Of a stretch of 64,000 nt of DNA, positions 41,432 to 51,917 are shown in pieces (the stretch's first letter is position 1; the number at the start of each line of letters is the position of its first letter). Below the pieces are notes generated by a model, which searched no databases, was not told the DNA's origin, and saw only the letters and a program-made list of their open reading frames with translations. This DNA is from Blastomussa wellsi (taxonomy: Eukaryota > Cnidaria > Anthozoa > Scleractinia > Plerogyridae), in contig OX393570.1 in assembly GCA_947652115.1 (NCBI GenBank), positions 5,532,362 to 5,596,361 of the forward strand, read 5' to 3'. A program made the translations under genes and the position numbers.

Positions 41432-44400
41432 GTTGGTAAGCCAATTTTGTAGTGAGTTTGTTATCTGTTAATTATCATGTTATTGAAAAGTACTGCCTAC
41501 AAGATCTTGGCAATTCATTTCTAATTTCCGGCCAAAACAAATGCAACGGGATAAGAGTTTGCAGCAAACTTATAACATCGTTCATTCCATCCAGCTAATC
41601 ATGCAATTATTGAAATAATAAGGTTAAGAGTGTGCCAGTCAGTGCGCTTTACTTTATATGAAAGACAGAATAAAGGTGACATAATTACTCACCTTAATTG
41701 AGAGTGAGCACGAGCAATGCATAGCTAGCACGACGAGTCTCCAATTCGAAACGAGCCCCTTCGGACAATTGGCCACTAATTTGAATCGAACACAATGGTG
41801 CGAAATACCAATTTTTCAAGGGAAAATCCAGTTTGAAATGAATTATGCGTCAGTCGATCTGTGTGGATATTTTTAGCACAAAAGTACAGTGTTCCGGCAA
41901 AATATTTTTCGTTTCAAACTTGAGAGCTATAGACTGGCTGGAGAGGGAATTATCACGTTTTTTTAAAGCTGATTTCCTCAGATTTGTCTGTAAACACTCA
42001 CCAAGAAACATTTGCAAACTTGTATACAGTACAAAAAAATTCCAAACTGAATTGATAGTTTTAGGGCATCAAAGCCTGTAAGTTTTGATTAGACAAAATC
42101 TTTTGCCAGATACTTTGCCGATTTAAGACTTACTCGATTTACCAGTGGATATAAACTTTTAGAAAAGAACAGCATTTTTATACGCAAGTATTGGACTTGG
42201 AGACTTGGGGACTAGTGGATTTGAGATCAGAAGCATCTCTCATTCCCTTCGAATTGTTTAATATCTTACAATATCAGTAAACCCTTTCCTATTCTTTGTG
42301 CTTCTAATATGCGAGTTGTGTTTATACACGGTCCCATACGGTTAATGATTTAATCCTTTTGCGTTTTGCATCCTTACTGCGCAGAATTTTACAAGTGATT
42401 AACGCGCTGACATTTTATAAGAAAAAGGTGGTTTTTCTTTTCTTCTCACAGAAAAGATAACTCGTCCTTTTCTCTTAAAAGAGTACGGTGACATATACTC
42501 CCATTGCGAGTACAGCAAGGTCTTCCTTTAGTATATATATAATCACCGGAAACGCGGAATTAGTCAGTACTCGTAAATATATCACTGTGGCGTCGAGATC
42601 ACAGCATGATAGCAACAGGCTTGAATCAGGGTCGATCAAAAATGCGGGCCCTTATGCAGGAAATAACGTTTCTAGAAGCTGATATTGTAAGCATTTATAG
42701 GTCTTCCTGCTCCTAAAAAAATGCAGAGACCCCCTTTTTATTTCAATTTAGACCGAACAGCCAATTGGCACAGCTTGAATGCAAATTCTGTCGTGAATTC
42801 TATTTGGATGGATTTCTGACACTTTGAAGTTGCGGTATATACCTGTTGAGGCAATAAACATTGCTTTTAAGCTCAACTAGAAAGTGGACGCGACCTTTAG
42901 AGTTTTTTTTTAGACAGGGAAATTGTGTTTAGATGCAGTCGAAATACTACCCAAGACCGGGGGGGGGAGTACTCCCTTATATGGGCTATACGGGACGTGC
43001 CACTGAATAGGGTATGGTTCTTGCGTTCTTCGATATCAGTGTTCTTGTAGCCGGAGATACTAGCGCTATATTATAAAGAAAACGTTTTCCTTGGTCCTAA
43101 ACAGGGTATATGTTGGAGGTTATTTTCGTCCTAAACAGGGTCAGGGTTTCAGACCTCCAGCGGCACCCCGATACCCAAACATGGGTCAAGTACCCCCCGG
43201 GACGCAAGGTTGATGAAAAGCAGGTGGACCGGTTTAAAGGTTGAACTTTTCATGTGCCGAACCTAATTATTAGATTTGACACATGAAAAGTTTGACGTAT
43301 GTCTGATTCAATTAAGTTCGCGATTTGGGTCAACCTACGGTTCTATTCGACTGAGCTTGGATAGAACGGCAAAAGATCGACTTGAGTCCGTGCTTCAATC
43401 TTTCCATGTTAATATAAGAGAGTTTGTGATTGGCGAGTGAGCTGTCAAAAACGTGGTCGTGCATGAAATGGCGCGACATAACTATGTAGTCAGAGTTTGG
43501 GTGCTGTTTCGCCTTTTATTGTCGAATATACGTCTAAACCAAAATGAAACAAAAACAGGGCTAGAAACTAAAGCCAGTTGTTAAAGTTACACAAATGATC
43601 GATACGTACTGAAGAAATTTGACCGAAATCTAGCACGTTCTTCACGTTCTTTGACGGTTGACCCAAATAGGTATTGGGTTCGGCACATGAAAAGTTCGAT
43701 GTTTGAACCGGGCCTGAGTCATTTCGATCATTTTAAAGCCCTTTTTCCTGTTTCCATAGTTCCGCCTGGTGTATTTCAATTTCAAGCAACGGAAATAACA
43801 GAATCGGAATCTTCGGAGGCTGTGACTGTCGTAATAGAGAATACTGGAAATACAGCAGTGTCAGCAACTGTAAGGTAAGGTAACTGCGTACTTAGTAAAA
43901 TATACCGGTATATAATATTTGTTAAAAACTAGCTATGGTATATTGCATTTCCTGAGTTTTGATTGGTTTAGAGGCAATGGTATATGAGCTCATATACCAC
44001 TGACTTACAAATATGTTAGGTGTACGCGTAAAATAATGCATTTTTCGCAATGTTCGTACAATACTTTTTGGGCGTTTTTAATAAAACAATTATTTCACTC
44101 GCGCTTGTTGGCTATCTACCATAAACCGGGAAATTTTGAGTGAAATTAAAAGTGATAGCAGCAGTCATTGGCGACCTTTGACCACTGACGTCCGAGCCTA
44201 CTGGTTTAAATATTGAAAAGAGGACATGTATTTTTTATTAATAACCGTAACTTTTATTTAGTACATTATCTTACAATAAGTCATTACAATCAATCCACAG
44301 TAAACTGCATCACACTAGTGCGTCAAAAGGAAAAATGAACGGCACATAACTTCTCTCCAATTTTCGAGTGGAGCAGTTCGAGGTGGAGGGGGTGGGGGGC

Positions 44401-44780
44401 GGGAACAGCAAGGAAGGGAGGTAGGGAGAGTAGTGGTTGAACTTTTTCTCTTAGGTTGGAATTTTGTTCTCTTAGGTTAAAAATAATAACGCTTGCCTGT
44501 ATTTTATTTTAGCGTCAGTACTACTGATTTGACAGCCATAGGCGGACAAGACTTCGACGGCCTTTCTAGTAAACTGGTAACATTTTCGTCGGGCGAAGCA
44601 ATTAAGGAAGTTGTCATTCCTATTGTAAATGATGTTGAAAATGAAGGCGAGGAATCATTTTTGGTCAACCTGCAGCTCCACGGTCCTTCTCGTCCAAGTG
44701 CTGCGCTAGGAGAAAGAACGCAGTTGACAGTCACAATTCAGGATGATGATGCAAATCCGCATCCACCTCAGGGTCTGTAG
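41377..44780 (+). CDS. Secreted single Calx-beta domain protein (3-exon model)
   Basis: Exons 41377-41431, 43760-43874 and 44513-44780 sum to 438 nt, 145 aa plus stop. Exon 1 encodes a signal peptide, MAKFLIWSLLFVHICTA, with a good start context (GGCGATGG). Exons 2-3 encode one Calx-beta domain: FQFQATEITESESSEAVTVV, then LTAIGGQDFDGLSSKLVTF, IVNDVENEGEESFLVNL and TVTIQDDD, the DxxxEG...F and DDD signatures of the family. The acceptors (TTTCCATAG, TATTTTAG) and the exon 2 donor (AAG|GTAAGG) are good. The exon 1 donor is less sure: phase 1 requires CAAG|GTTGGT, while a stronger GTAAGC lies four bases on in the wrong phase, so an unseen exon is possible. Calx-beta repeats usually occur in large adhesion or exchanger proteins; one alone is unusual, so this may be a fragment. 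Confidence 0.65.
42957..43201. mobile_element. GGGGTACTCCC element, copy 2 (Calx-beta intron 1)
   Basis: Left CCGGGGGGGGGAGTACTCCC; right TACCCCCCGGG. Interior blocks ATGGGCTATACGGGACGTGC and CTAAACAGGG are characteristic of the family. Shorter than copy 1 (39986-40346). Confidence 0.7.
43222..43715. mobile_element. 494-bp element with AGG..CCGGTT inverted termini
   Basis: Left GGTTGAACTTTTCATGTGCC and right GGCACATGAAAAGTTCGATG belong to inverted termini of about 35 bases (outer ends GGACCGGTT / GAACCGGGCC). It ends 44 bases before exon 2 of the Calx-beta gene. No transposase frame. Confidence 0.78.
43760..43874 (+). CDS. Calx-beta gene, exon 2: first half of the domain
   Basis: Acceptor CTGTTTCCATAG, donor GTAAG|GTAAGG. 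Encodes PPGVFQFQATEITESESSEA through NTGNTAVSATV; phase 1 in, phase 2 out. The domain junction to exon 3 reads SATVSVSTTD. Confidence 0.8.
44513..44780 (+). CDS. Calx-beta gene, exon 3: second half of the domain
   Basis: Acceptor TTTTATTTTAG. Encodes VSTTDLTAIGGQDFDG through LTVTIQDDDANPHPPQGL and then TAG. The tail CAGG|GTCTGT could act as a weak donor, so the true C-terminus may be elsewhere. Confidence 0.78.
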
Positions 44781-45330
44781 TTGTCTATGCTACTGTTGTC
44801 TCGGGTCTGTAGTTACTTATTCCCCTCGTCTCTCGGGTCAGGTGCAGGCCATGGGGTCTGTAGTTAGGCTAATGGACACATTGAATTGATTATCAACTTC
44901 AATCTTGGACAGAGATACACTTTAATTTCCGCATATATGTATCTATTTTTCCATGGTTTGGGGTTTGCACCCGGCTTTGTTTACACAGTTAAACAACATT
45001 CGGACAACATTGAATTGGGGGAGGAGGCTCAAGAAATATGCTTTGGTACCCTAAATTAGTGGAAAATTGGTCAAGTGTTCCAACAGTTTTGTTCAAAATT
45101 GTAGAAGTTTAAAAAGGTAAATGAACCTTCGCGTTTCGATCATTAACCCTTCGTTTAAGGCTTTCGCCCGTCAGAGCCTCTCGGAACTCTTCGTGGACAG
45201 CTCTTCACTCTTTGCTAATTTGTTCTGATGGCGAACGCTCGAAACGCCAGCTTTTCAAATGCATGGAATGTGGTAAGGTGATAACTATTAAGACAGAATC
45301 CATTAGGACTTCGAGCATTCATTGGACAAA

Positions 45331-45775
45331 ATTATGTACCAAAATGATTTACACCTTATTGCAAGCTTTTGTGTTACTACTTCAAATATATTATCAAGAG
45401 AAATCTTTTCTAACAACACCAAACATCGAAAACAAATTTCGAAGTTCCACTGAATTCCATTGAATCGCTTAAAAGATGTGAGATTTTTCCAATAGCTTGC
45501 GAGCTTTGAAATTCATTTTCTCAGTCTCTGATAAGAAATTGTTGTACCAAGACTATTTACACCTTATTGCAAACTTTTGAGTTACTGCTTCAAATATCTT
45601 ATCAAAAGAAATCTTTTCTAACAACACCCACAAACATCGAAAACAAATTTCGAAGTTTCACTAAAATTCCACTGAATCGCTTAAAAGACGATTTCACAAA
45701 ATGGCTACACGTTAGATTTTGCCTAAAGTTTGTGATCTTTAAAATTCATTTTCTCGGGCTCTGATAAGAAATTGT
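45331..45775. repeat. Tandem duplication, period ~208 bp
   Basis: TTTACACCTTATTGCAA, AGAAATCTTTTCTAACAACA and CGAAAACAAATTTCGAAGTT occur twice in the same order and orientation (ACACCTTATTGCAA at 45351 and 45559). Divergence is roughly a tenth by eye. No coding signal. Confidence 0.85.
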
Positions 45776-46176
45776 TGTCGGTGTTATCACAAATAATTAC
45801 TTACATCTTTACCTTTTATTAAGGGTAAAAAATAACGCAATATGATTTAAATTATTCTGGTACTCGATTTTTGTCCAACTTAAATAAATATTACTCAACT
45901 TCCTGATGGATTCCGTCTTAAGTTGTTCACTGAATTAAAATGGCAGTCGCTGATTGGTTGAATACTCTAAAAACGTCAAAAATGGTCTAGAAATTACGTT
46001 TTTAATACTTTTTTGGCTATATGGGGTTCCAGAATCCTCTCTTTTAATTTGTTCATGGCGAGTTTCTTTGTCATGGCATATGGGGAACAGGAAACAATGC
46101 TTCCCCATATTCCAGGCTCCTGTTGCCAAAGCACGATTAGTTATCATTGACTAAAACGCGTGCTCGGCGTTGCATA

Positions 46177-46446
46177 GCCTCCTACGCAGGCGTTATTAGG
46201 GGATTGCGTTACCACTTGTCCCCACTAACGCCTGCTTAACCGCGACCAACATTCCTTTTCCATTAATGGTGAATTCTGATTGGCTAAGCGGCGGTCAAGG
46301 TGAAGGTCGGCTTTCCGGATTTTAGTAGGTAAAATCTGATTGGCGAAGCGGCGGAAAGGAATGTTGTCTCGGTTAAGCAGGCGGTAGTGGGAACCAGTGG
46401 TAACGCAACCCCCTAATAACGCCAGCATAGGTCCATAGGAGGCAAG
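46177..46446. mobile_element. Palindromic element, ~270 bp
   Basis: Left CCTCCTACGCAGGCGTTATT; right AATAACGCCAGCATAGG with GGAGG. Inner pairing continues through CCACTAACGCCTGCTTAACC with GGTTAAGCAGGCGG. A duplicated GATTGGC.AAGCGGCGG motif lies in the centre. Confidence 0.75.
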
Positions 46447-47130
46447 GCGTCGCAGTGATGCGAATAAATTCAAATTTTTCGCTCTTGTTTACGACAGGCA
46501 ATGAAATGTATGGAATTTTATTCAAATAAGTAATTAGCACTTTTGATCCCAACGGAAGATTTTGCATCCATTAGCTATTTTCTAAACGAGCAGAGGACTG
46601 AGTACGAATGCCTAAAATCGATTGAGTTAGATTGCGTTGAAAAGTGACTCATACCAAATGAAAGAGCATCTAAGCCTTATTCAAATTGTTAAATTTCAGA
46701 GAGTTTAGTATGAAATGAAGGGATGACTGTCCCTACGTCTTTGGGTTTAACCAAAATCATTCAAATTTAATAAACATACTGAAAATGCTTTTTCCGGTAA
46801 CAGGCTTAATTTTTCGATTTAATTGGTTCTAAATATTCGTTCCCAGTCGTTTAGAAAAGGGCCCATTCTCGCAACCATAGCCGTTTTCGTTTCTCTTAGC
46901 CGGCGGGACCTTGGCACGAGAAACGAGGGGCTCTGGGATTCTGGGACATATAATTTCCAATCCTAGATTCTAGGACTTCCAAACCTCATGTATATGCTTA
47001 CATGCTAACATGCTGAAGTCCGATCTAACTGTATGTAAAAGCGCATTTGCACATGTGTAGGGAAAATGCGCTATACAAATCCATTATCATTACCTTTATG
47101 CAGTATTAATGTTTCTACATGCTGTGTGCT

Positions 47131-47525
47131 ACAATATGGCGGTAGGCGAACATTTTAAATTTCGTTTAAGATTTCTTTGTTCTCAACCAGCCAATAAAAA
47201 AATTCGGATTTTTCGAAAATTCTATGTCCCCAGAGCCCTTCGTTTCTCGTGCACAGGCCCTGCGAGCTAAGAGAAACGGGCTCGGGCTAAAGGAACGAGA
47301 ATGAAAATGGCCTAAATGTTGTGTGATGCTGGCAATATGGCGGTAGGCGAACATTTTAACTTTCGTTTAAGATTTCTTTGCTCTCAACCAGCCAATAAAA
47401 AAAATTCGGATTTTTTTTGAAAATCCTATGTCCCCAGAGCCCTTCGTTTCTCGTGCACAGGCCCTGCCGGCTAAGAGAAACGAAGACATGAAAAGGGCTA
47501 TGGGAACGAGAATGAAAATGGCCTA
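47131..47525. repeat. Direct duplication, period 201 bp
   Basis: CAATATGGCGGTAGGCGAAC begins at 47132 and again at 47333, followed in both by TTTCGTTTAAGATTTCTTTG, CCCCAGAGCCCTTCGTTTCT and GGCCTA. The unit includes the CCCCAGAGCC motif of the palindrome at 19621-19899. Confidence 0.85.
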
Positions 47526-47781
47526 CATCTATTCAAGTATTTAACTTTCCCCAGCGAAAACAGATCCTTCGGAAACTTATGACGGTCACCTTCTTTTATT
47601 TTAATGGTAGTGCTTTGGATCATCACTACACTTTTTACTGGAGGAACCCTATTTTGTCAACTTGTTCTCTCATAAAAACGGCCACATTTGACTAAACATG
47701 AAAGCATGTCCCTGTAAATAAACATCAAACATAGTCTACGAGCGGACAATTGATTACAACGTCTGGCATTAGTCTTCAGTT

Positions 47782-48106
47782 CAGGGCCGTAGCCTAGCTA
47801 GACTTTTAATAAAGACGAGGCAAAAGTTTTGAGCACCGAAGGGGCAAGCCACTAGAAGGTCTACGGGCATGCCCCTCCCAAAATAAATAAATAAATAAAT
47901 AAAATATACTCATCTCCATCAATATCCAGTACCCCGGGGACCAGGTTACCCCGATAAAATATTGAAATCGAGAAGCTCAGAACACTATCTTAGGTGCTTT
48001 TTGTAAAGTATTACTTTTTTCCAAACTGAAGGTATTTTTTTTAATTCTGTGGTAAAATCTAGATGAGGTAACTGCCTCGTCTTGCCTCTTGCTAGCTACG
48101 GCCCTG
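47782..48106. mobile_element. 325-bp element, CAGGGCCGTAGC termini, CAGTT duplication
   Basis: Begins CAGGGCCGTAGCCTAGCTAG, ends CTTGCTAGCTACGGCCCTG. CAGTT is present immediately on both sides (47777-47781, 48107-48111). GACGAGGCAA / TGCCTCGTC pair as subterminal inverted repeats. An (AATA)n run sits inside. Confidence 0.82.
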
Positions 48107-49101
48107 CAGTTTTCGCGTGTCTTGTGCTTTTCTGTTGCTTCTTGCTTTTTTACTTCTTAGCAAGCGAACTAATAGACAGAAAACAGCAGCAAACACTGAA
48201 GTTTTATAATGTGATGATAGTTGGCCATTCTTCGCCTTCGATGCTGTTGGATAAAATAAAAAAAAGAGAACAAGAAGCGCTTTTAAAAGCATCAACGGTA
48301 ATGGAAAAAATAGCAAAGAAAAATAAAACGACTTGAGAATTTGTTTTCCCGATGGTTATCATAACATGCCTGACCTTAAAAAAGAAGTTAAATATTTTCC
48401 CACCCTTTGGCATAATCGAAATTTCTGGACTTGAAATTATATCATATTTCTTGGCTGCCAAGTTTATATTTTTTTTCATTTAGCGTGTGAAGATAAGAGC
48501 TCAGTGCCGAGGAATGTGTTGACATAACACTGCGTACTTTTATGCTTCCTAAACATAACTTCAATTAGCGAAAGAACCTTCTATCATTAATATGAGCGTT
48601 TACAAAGTAGACCTTTTGAAGTCTCCGCCTATAATAGAAACACCTCGCATATTTGCATTTGCCTCTGGGCTTGTGAAAGAGAGAAACAAAAAATGCAAAT
48701 TTTGAGGTCTAAATGTCACTCCTATTCAATCAATACAAAGCAAAACAGAATATCAAACTTCAAAAGGTTATTTGACAATTTAGCGAAAGTACGAAAGCCC
48801 AATAAAGGTGCTTCACGGAGACCAAAGCAACCTGCTATTTCAGAGTAATAGTTTGTTCCATATTGGTAGTGACCTTTGAAGGCATGCTCCCACTTTGTTC
48901 AACCCGACAAACAGCAATTATAGCGCGCATCCACCGCCTTTTCAAGAGTCCCGGTCAATTGTTTAGCCGTCACGGTTTGCTACATAACCAGGTGTGCGGC
49001 TCCAGTGCAGTGGCGCGTGGTTTGATTGAATCGATCGGCGGTGAATTTGACGACACCGAGCGTTGTGTTTTCAGTACGATCTAACTGATTAGGAGGAAGA
49101 A

Positions 49102-49147
49102 ATGAAGGCCTTCATTCTACTAAGCGCCTCTCTTTGCCTTGCCTTAG
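49102..49147 (+). CDS. ZP gene 2, exon 1: signal peptide
   Basis: ATG in a purine-rich context (GGAAGAAATGA) opens MKAFILLSASLCLAL, then donor TTAG|GTATGC, phase 1. Short, hydrophobic and ending in small residues, as expected of a cleavable signal peptide. Confidence 0.75.
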
Positions 49148-51870
49148 GTATGCTTTAATCTAACTTTGTTTTGTCAACGGTAGAGGTTGAGATCTATTGT
49201 GGCTTTGTCTTGCGACCTCTTGCGTTTCAAATGTCGAGTCTAACGCGATCTCGTGATTGAAACCGTGAATCGGGTCTTCATTTCAACCTGAGGGTAGTTA
49301 AAGACAGATGAGATTGATGGTAGCCTTGTAAACTGCATTTCTTAAAAAGTATTCTCATTTCGTAATCCCATGCGTTGAACAATCAATGAAGCTGAAAATG
49401 GAGCGCCGAAAATGTTCAGAATTCTGTGTCCAGTAGATCTACTATTTCGGTCGCTAAAAGCTCTTGGGCATAATATAAATGGTGCAAATTAAGGTCTTCC
49501 AATATGCAGATATTACAGTTTTCGCCTGCAGTACAGCTAAAGTTCGCAGACTGCATTGTAATCAGTCATAAGGTGGGGTCTAATGTGTGGACATAATAAA
49601 TTCTGCTGAATTCAATTTGCCACATTGTTTATGATAAGTTTGCTGACTGGCATCTTTTTCCCTTAGTTTTTCCCAATGCAGGCTTGCAAGTGTGATGCGT
49701 GTTTGTTGATCGTATGTGTTTCCTTTTTCAGTTTCCGCGAGCAATGGCGGTGGAAACATAACGTTGGACATCGAAGCCAGTAAGTTGATCACCTCTTAAA
49801 TCTGACGAAACTATTGGAAGCTAATTTACACTCGTGACTGAAAATATTTAGAAGTAATTTGTTTGACGCTCGCAATATGCAGTGCAACCCTAGCTCCACT
49901 TCCCTTTTTCTCACGCCCTGTTCACTAGACTACTAAATAATACCTCTCTTTGTTAACCGCCCTATGTGTTCAATGTATATTGATTTGAATAGCTATTCCC
50001 AGTAAAAAAGGCCGTCATTATATTTTCCTGTGTGAAAACAAACTTGCTGGAAGACACTACAAAAATGGTATTTCTGATTTCTCGCGGAGTTGTTTATTAA
50101 TCATCTGGATTACTTGCCTTGTGTTGTCATCAAGGGTTCGACTTTAAGAACCGCTCTTAATAATGCAGATTCATAATGCAGATTCGCACATAATTAAGAG
50201 TCGAAGAATTCGCGAGAATGTTTGGTTTTCTGGCGTTTCTAGACTGTAGACAGTGCTAATTTGCATGCATATTATTCAGAGTAAACAAAAACTGCGCAAA
50301 ATCACATTCAAATCAAATATAAATTCTTTACGTCTACTGTTTAACAAAGAGAGTTTGTTTAAGCTGAGTTTGATATGTCTGCCTTGTCAACCTCACACCC
50401 AGACAGGCTTATTAAATATTATCTCTTGACCCAACGAGGCGTACCCGCATAGTGATTTTACTTTCACTAAGCAATCGCGGGAAAGTTTGGTCAACCTATA
50501 AACAAAGACATCGAAGCGCTGTTTTGGATTCAAAATTTCTAATAATCAAGTGAGCAGCGATATTTGTTTTTCAAAGGAATTAGACAACGTGCGTGATGCA
50601 AAAGCCAGCTTGCTTTCAATTTGTATATTGTTTTCAACTTTTCAATTATGCAAAAATTATTCTTTCAGTAAACTTTTGTTTTGTTATGTGGATATTTCAT
50701 GCACATGCAGCTGTACGAGAGAGCACACCCTTTCCAATATTTTGGTTACAAAAATTTCATAAAATCTACTGAATTGCCGTAACCATTCGTCAACAGGATG
50801 CCTATAATCCACGCAAAGAAAAAGATGGCGACTGGCCCATTTACCTATAATTCTTTGCGCGCGAAAACCGTAAAAGAGCGTATAAAAACACAAAGAAAAG
50901 TTGTAAGTCATTCAAAACCGGGCAAGGGAAATGTTGTTAGTACAAGGAACGACTGTCGTTAAACCATAACTTTCTATATGCCCAGTAGGCTTTGCTTGGT
51001 TCGCAAGGTATTGTGGTAAAATGTACAGCCGCCATCTTTTTTCTTACGGTGGATTATGTAGCTGTCGTCCTCCGTCGTGGCCAAACTGCAGAATACGTGG
51101 ACACTTTGATCCACATACCAAACGAACCGGCTCGTTTGCCTCGTTTACTTACAAGTCAGACGAGCTAAAAAACACTTTTTTTGTTAAGGCTTAGCATCCA
51201 CTACCGAGCACAACGAACCAGACGAGCCACCAAATCATAGATAGATGCCACATCTCAAATCATTGAGCTTAAATCTGAATTAAAATGAAAGTTTGAGAGG
51301 TTTAGAGTAGGTATAAAAGGAAGAAAATTAGTTTTGAAACACCCACAGACAGTTGACCCCACCCAAGAGCAACCAGCCTGGTAGGGGGACTGTTTGGGTG
51401 TGCATATTCTAATTTTAAACTTTAAATTCTAATTTTTAAACTCCATTAAATCTTCACTATTTCATATTTCTCCAAATTTTCCTCCTCCTTTAAGAAAAAC
51501 GGATCCAGAAAAACTCCCTCCTCCCAAATATAACCAAAAATCATCCAAAAATTTACAAATATACTTTAAACCTTCTTTAAATGACAGAAAACTGAATTCA
51601 GGTAGCTCGCTGCGAACGAAAGCTGTGGTAGCTAACCTTTAAGCACATAATACGCCGCACCGTATAGCCTTAATTTCAATGGGTATTCAGGCAAGCGAAT
51701 AAATCCATAAATATATCAAAACCGCAAACGAAAAAACGTCCATGGTGTCTCGTAAGTGTCTCGTGCCATTTTTTTCAGCCGTAAAAACTGCAAATGTTAT
51801 TTATAGTGGTCGTGCACTTAGCTCCATAAGCTACAAGCGTAGCTAGTTTTCAGACATGAAAAAATAAATA

Positions 51871-51917
<47 letters not shown>

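Larger units (their letters stand above)
44781..49101. other. Intergenic region before ZP gene 2
   Basis: Contains a 208-bp tandem duplication (45331-45775), palindrome 46177-46446, a 201-bp direct duplication (47131-47525), the CAGGGCCGTAGC element 47782-48106 with AATA microsatellite, and likely 5'UTR/promoter of ZP gene 2 near 48.9-49.1 kb. No supportable exon; the 84-codon Lys-rich ORF at 48082-48336 begins in the element and is not convincing. Confidence 0.55.

Noticed and set aside
48082..48336. 84-codon ORF with hydrophobic start and Lys-rich tail
   Set aside because: It begins inside the transposable element ending at 48106 and is mirrored by minus-strand ORFs; no family recognised.
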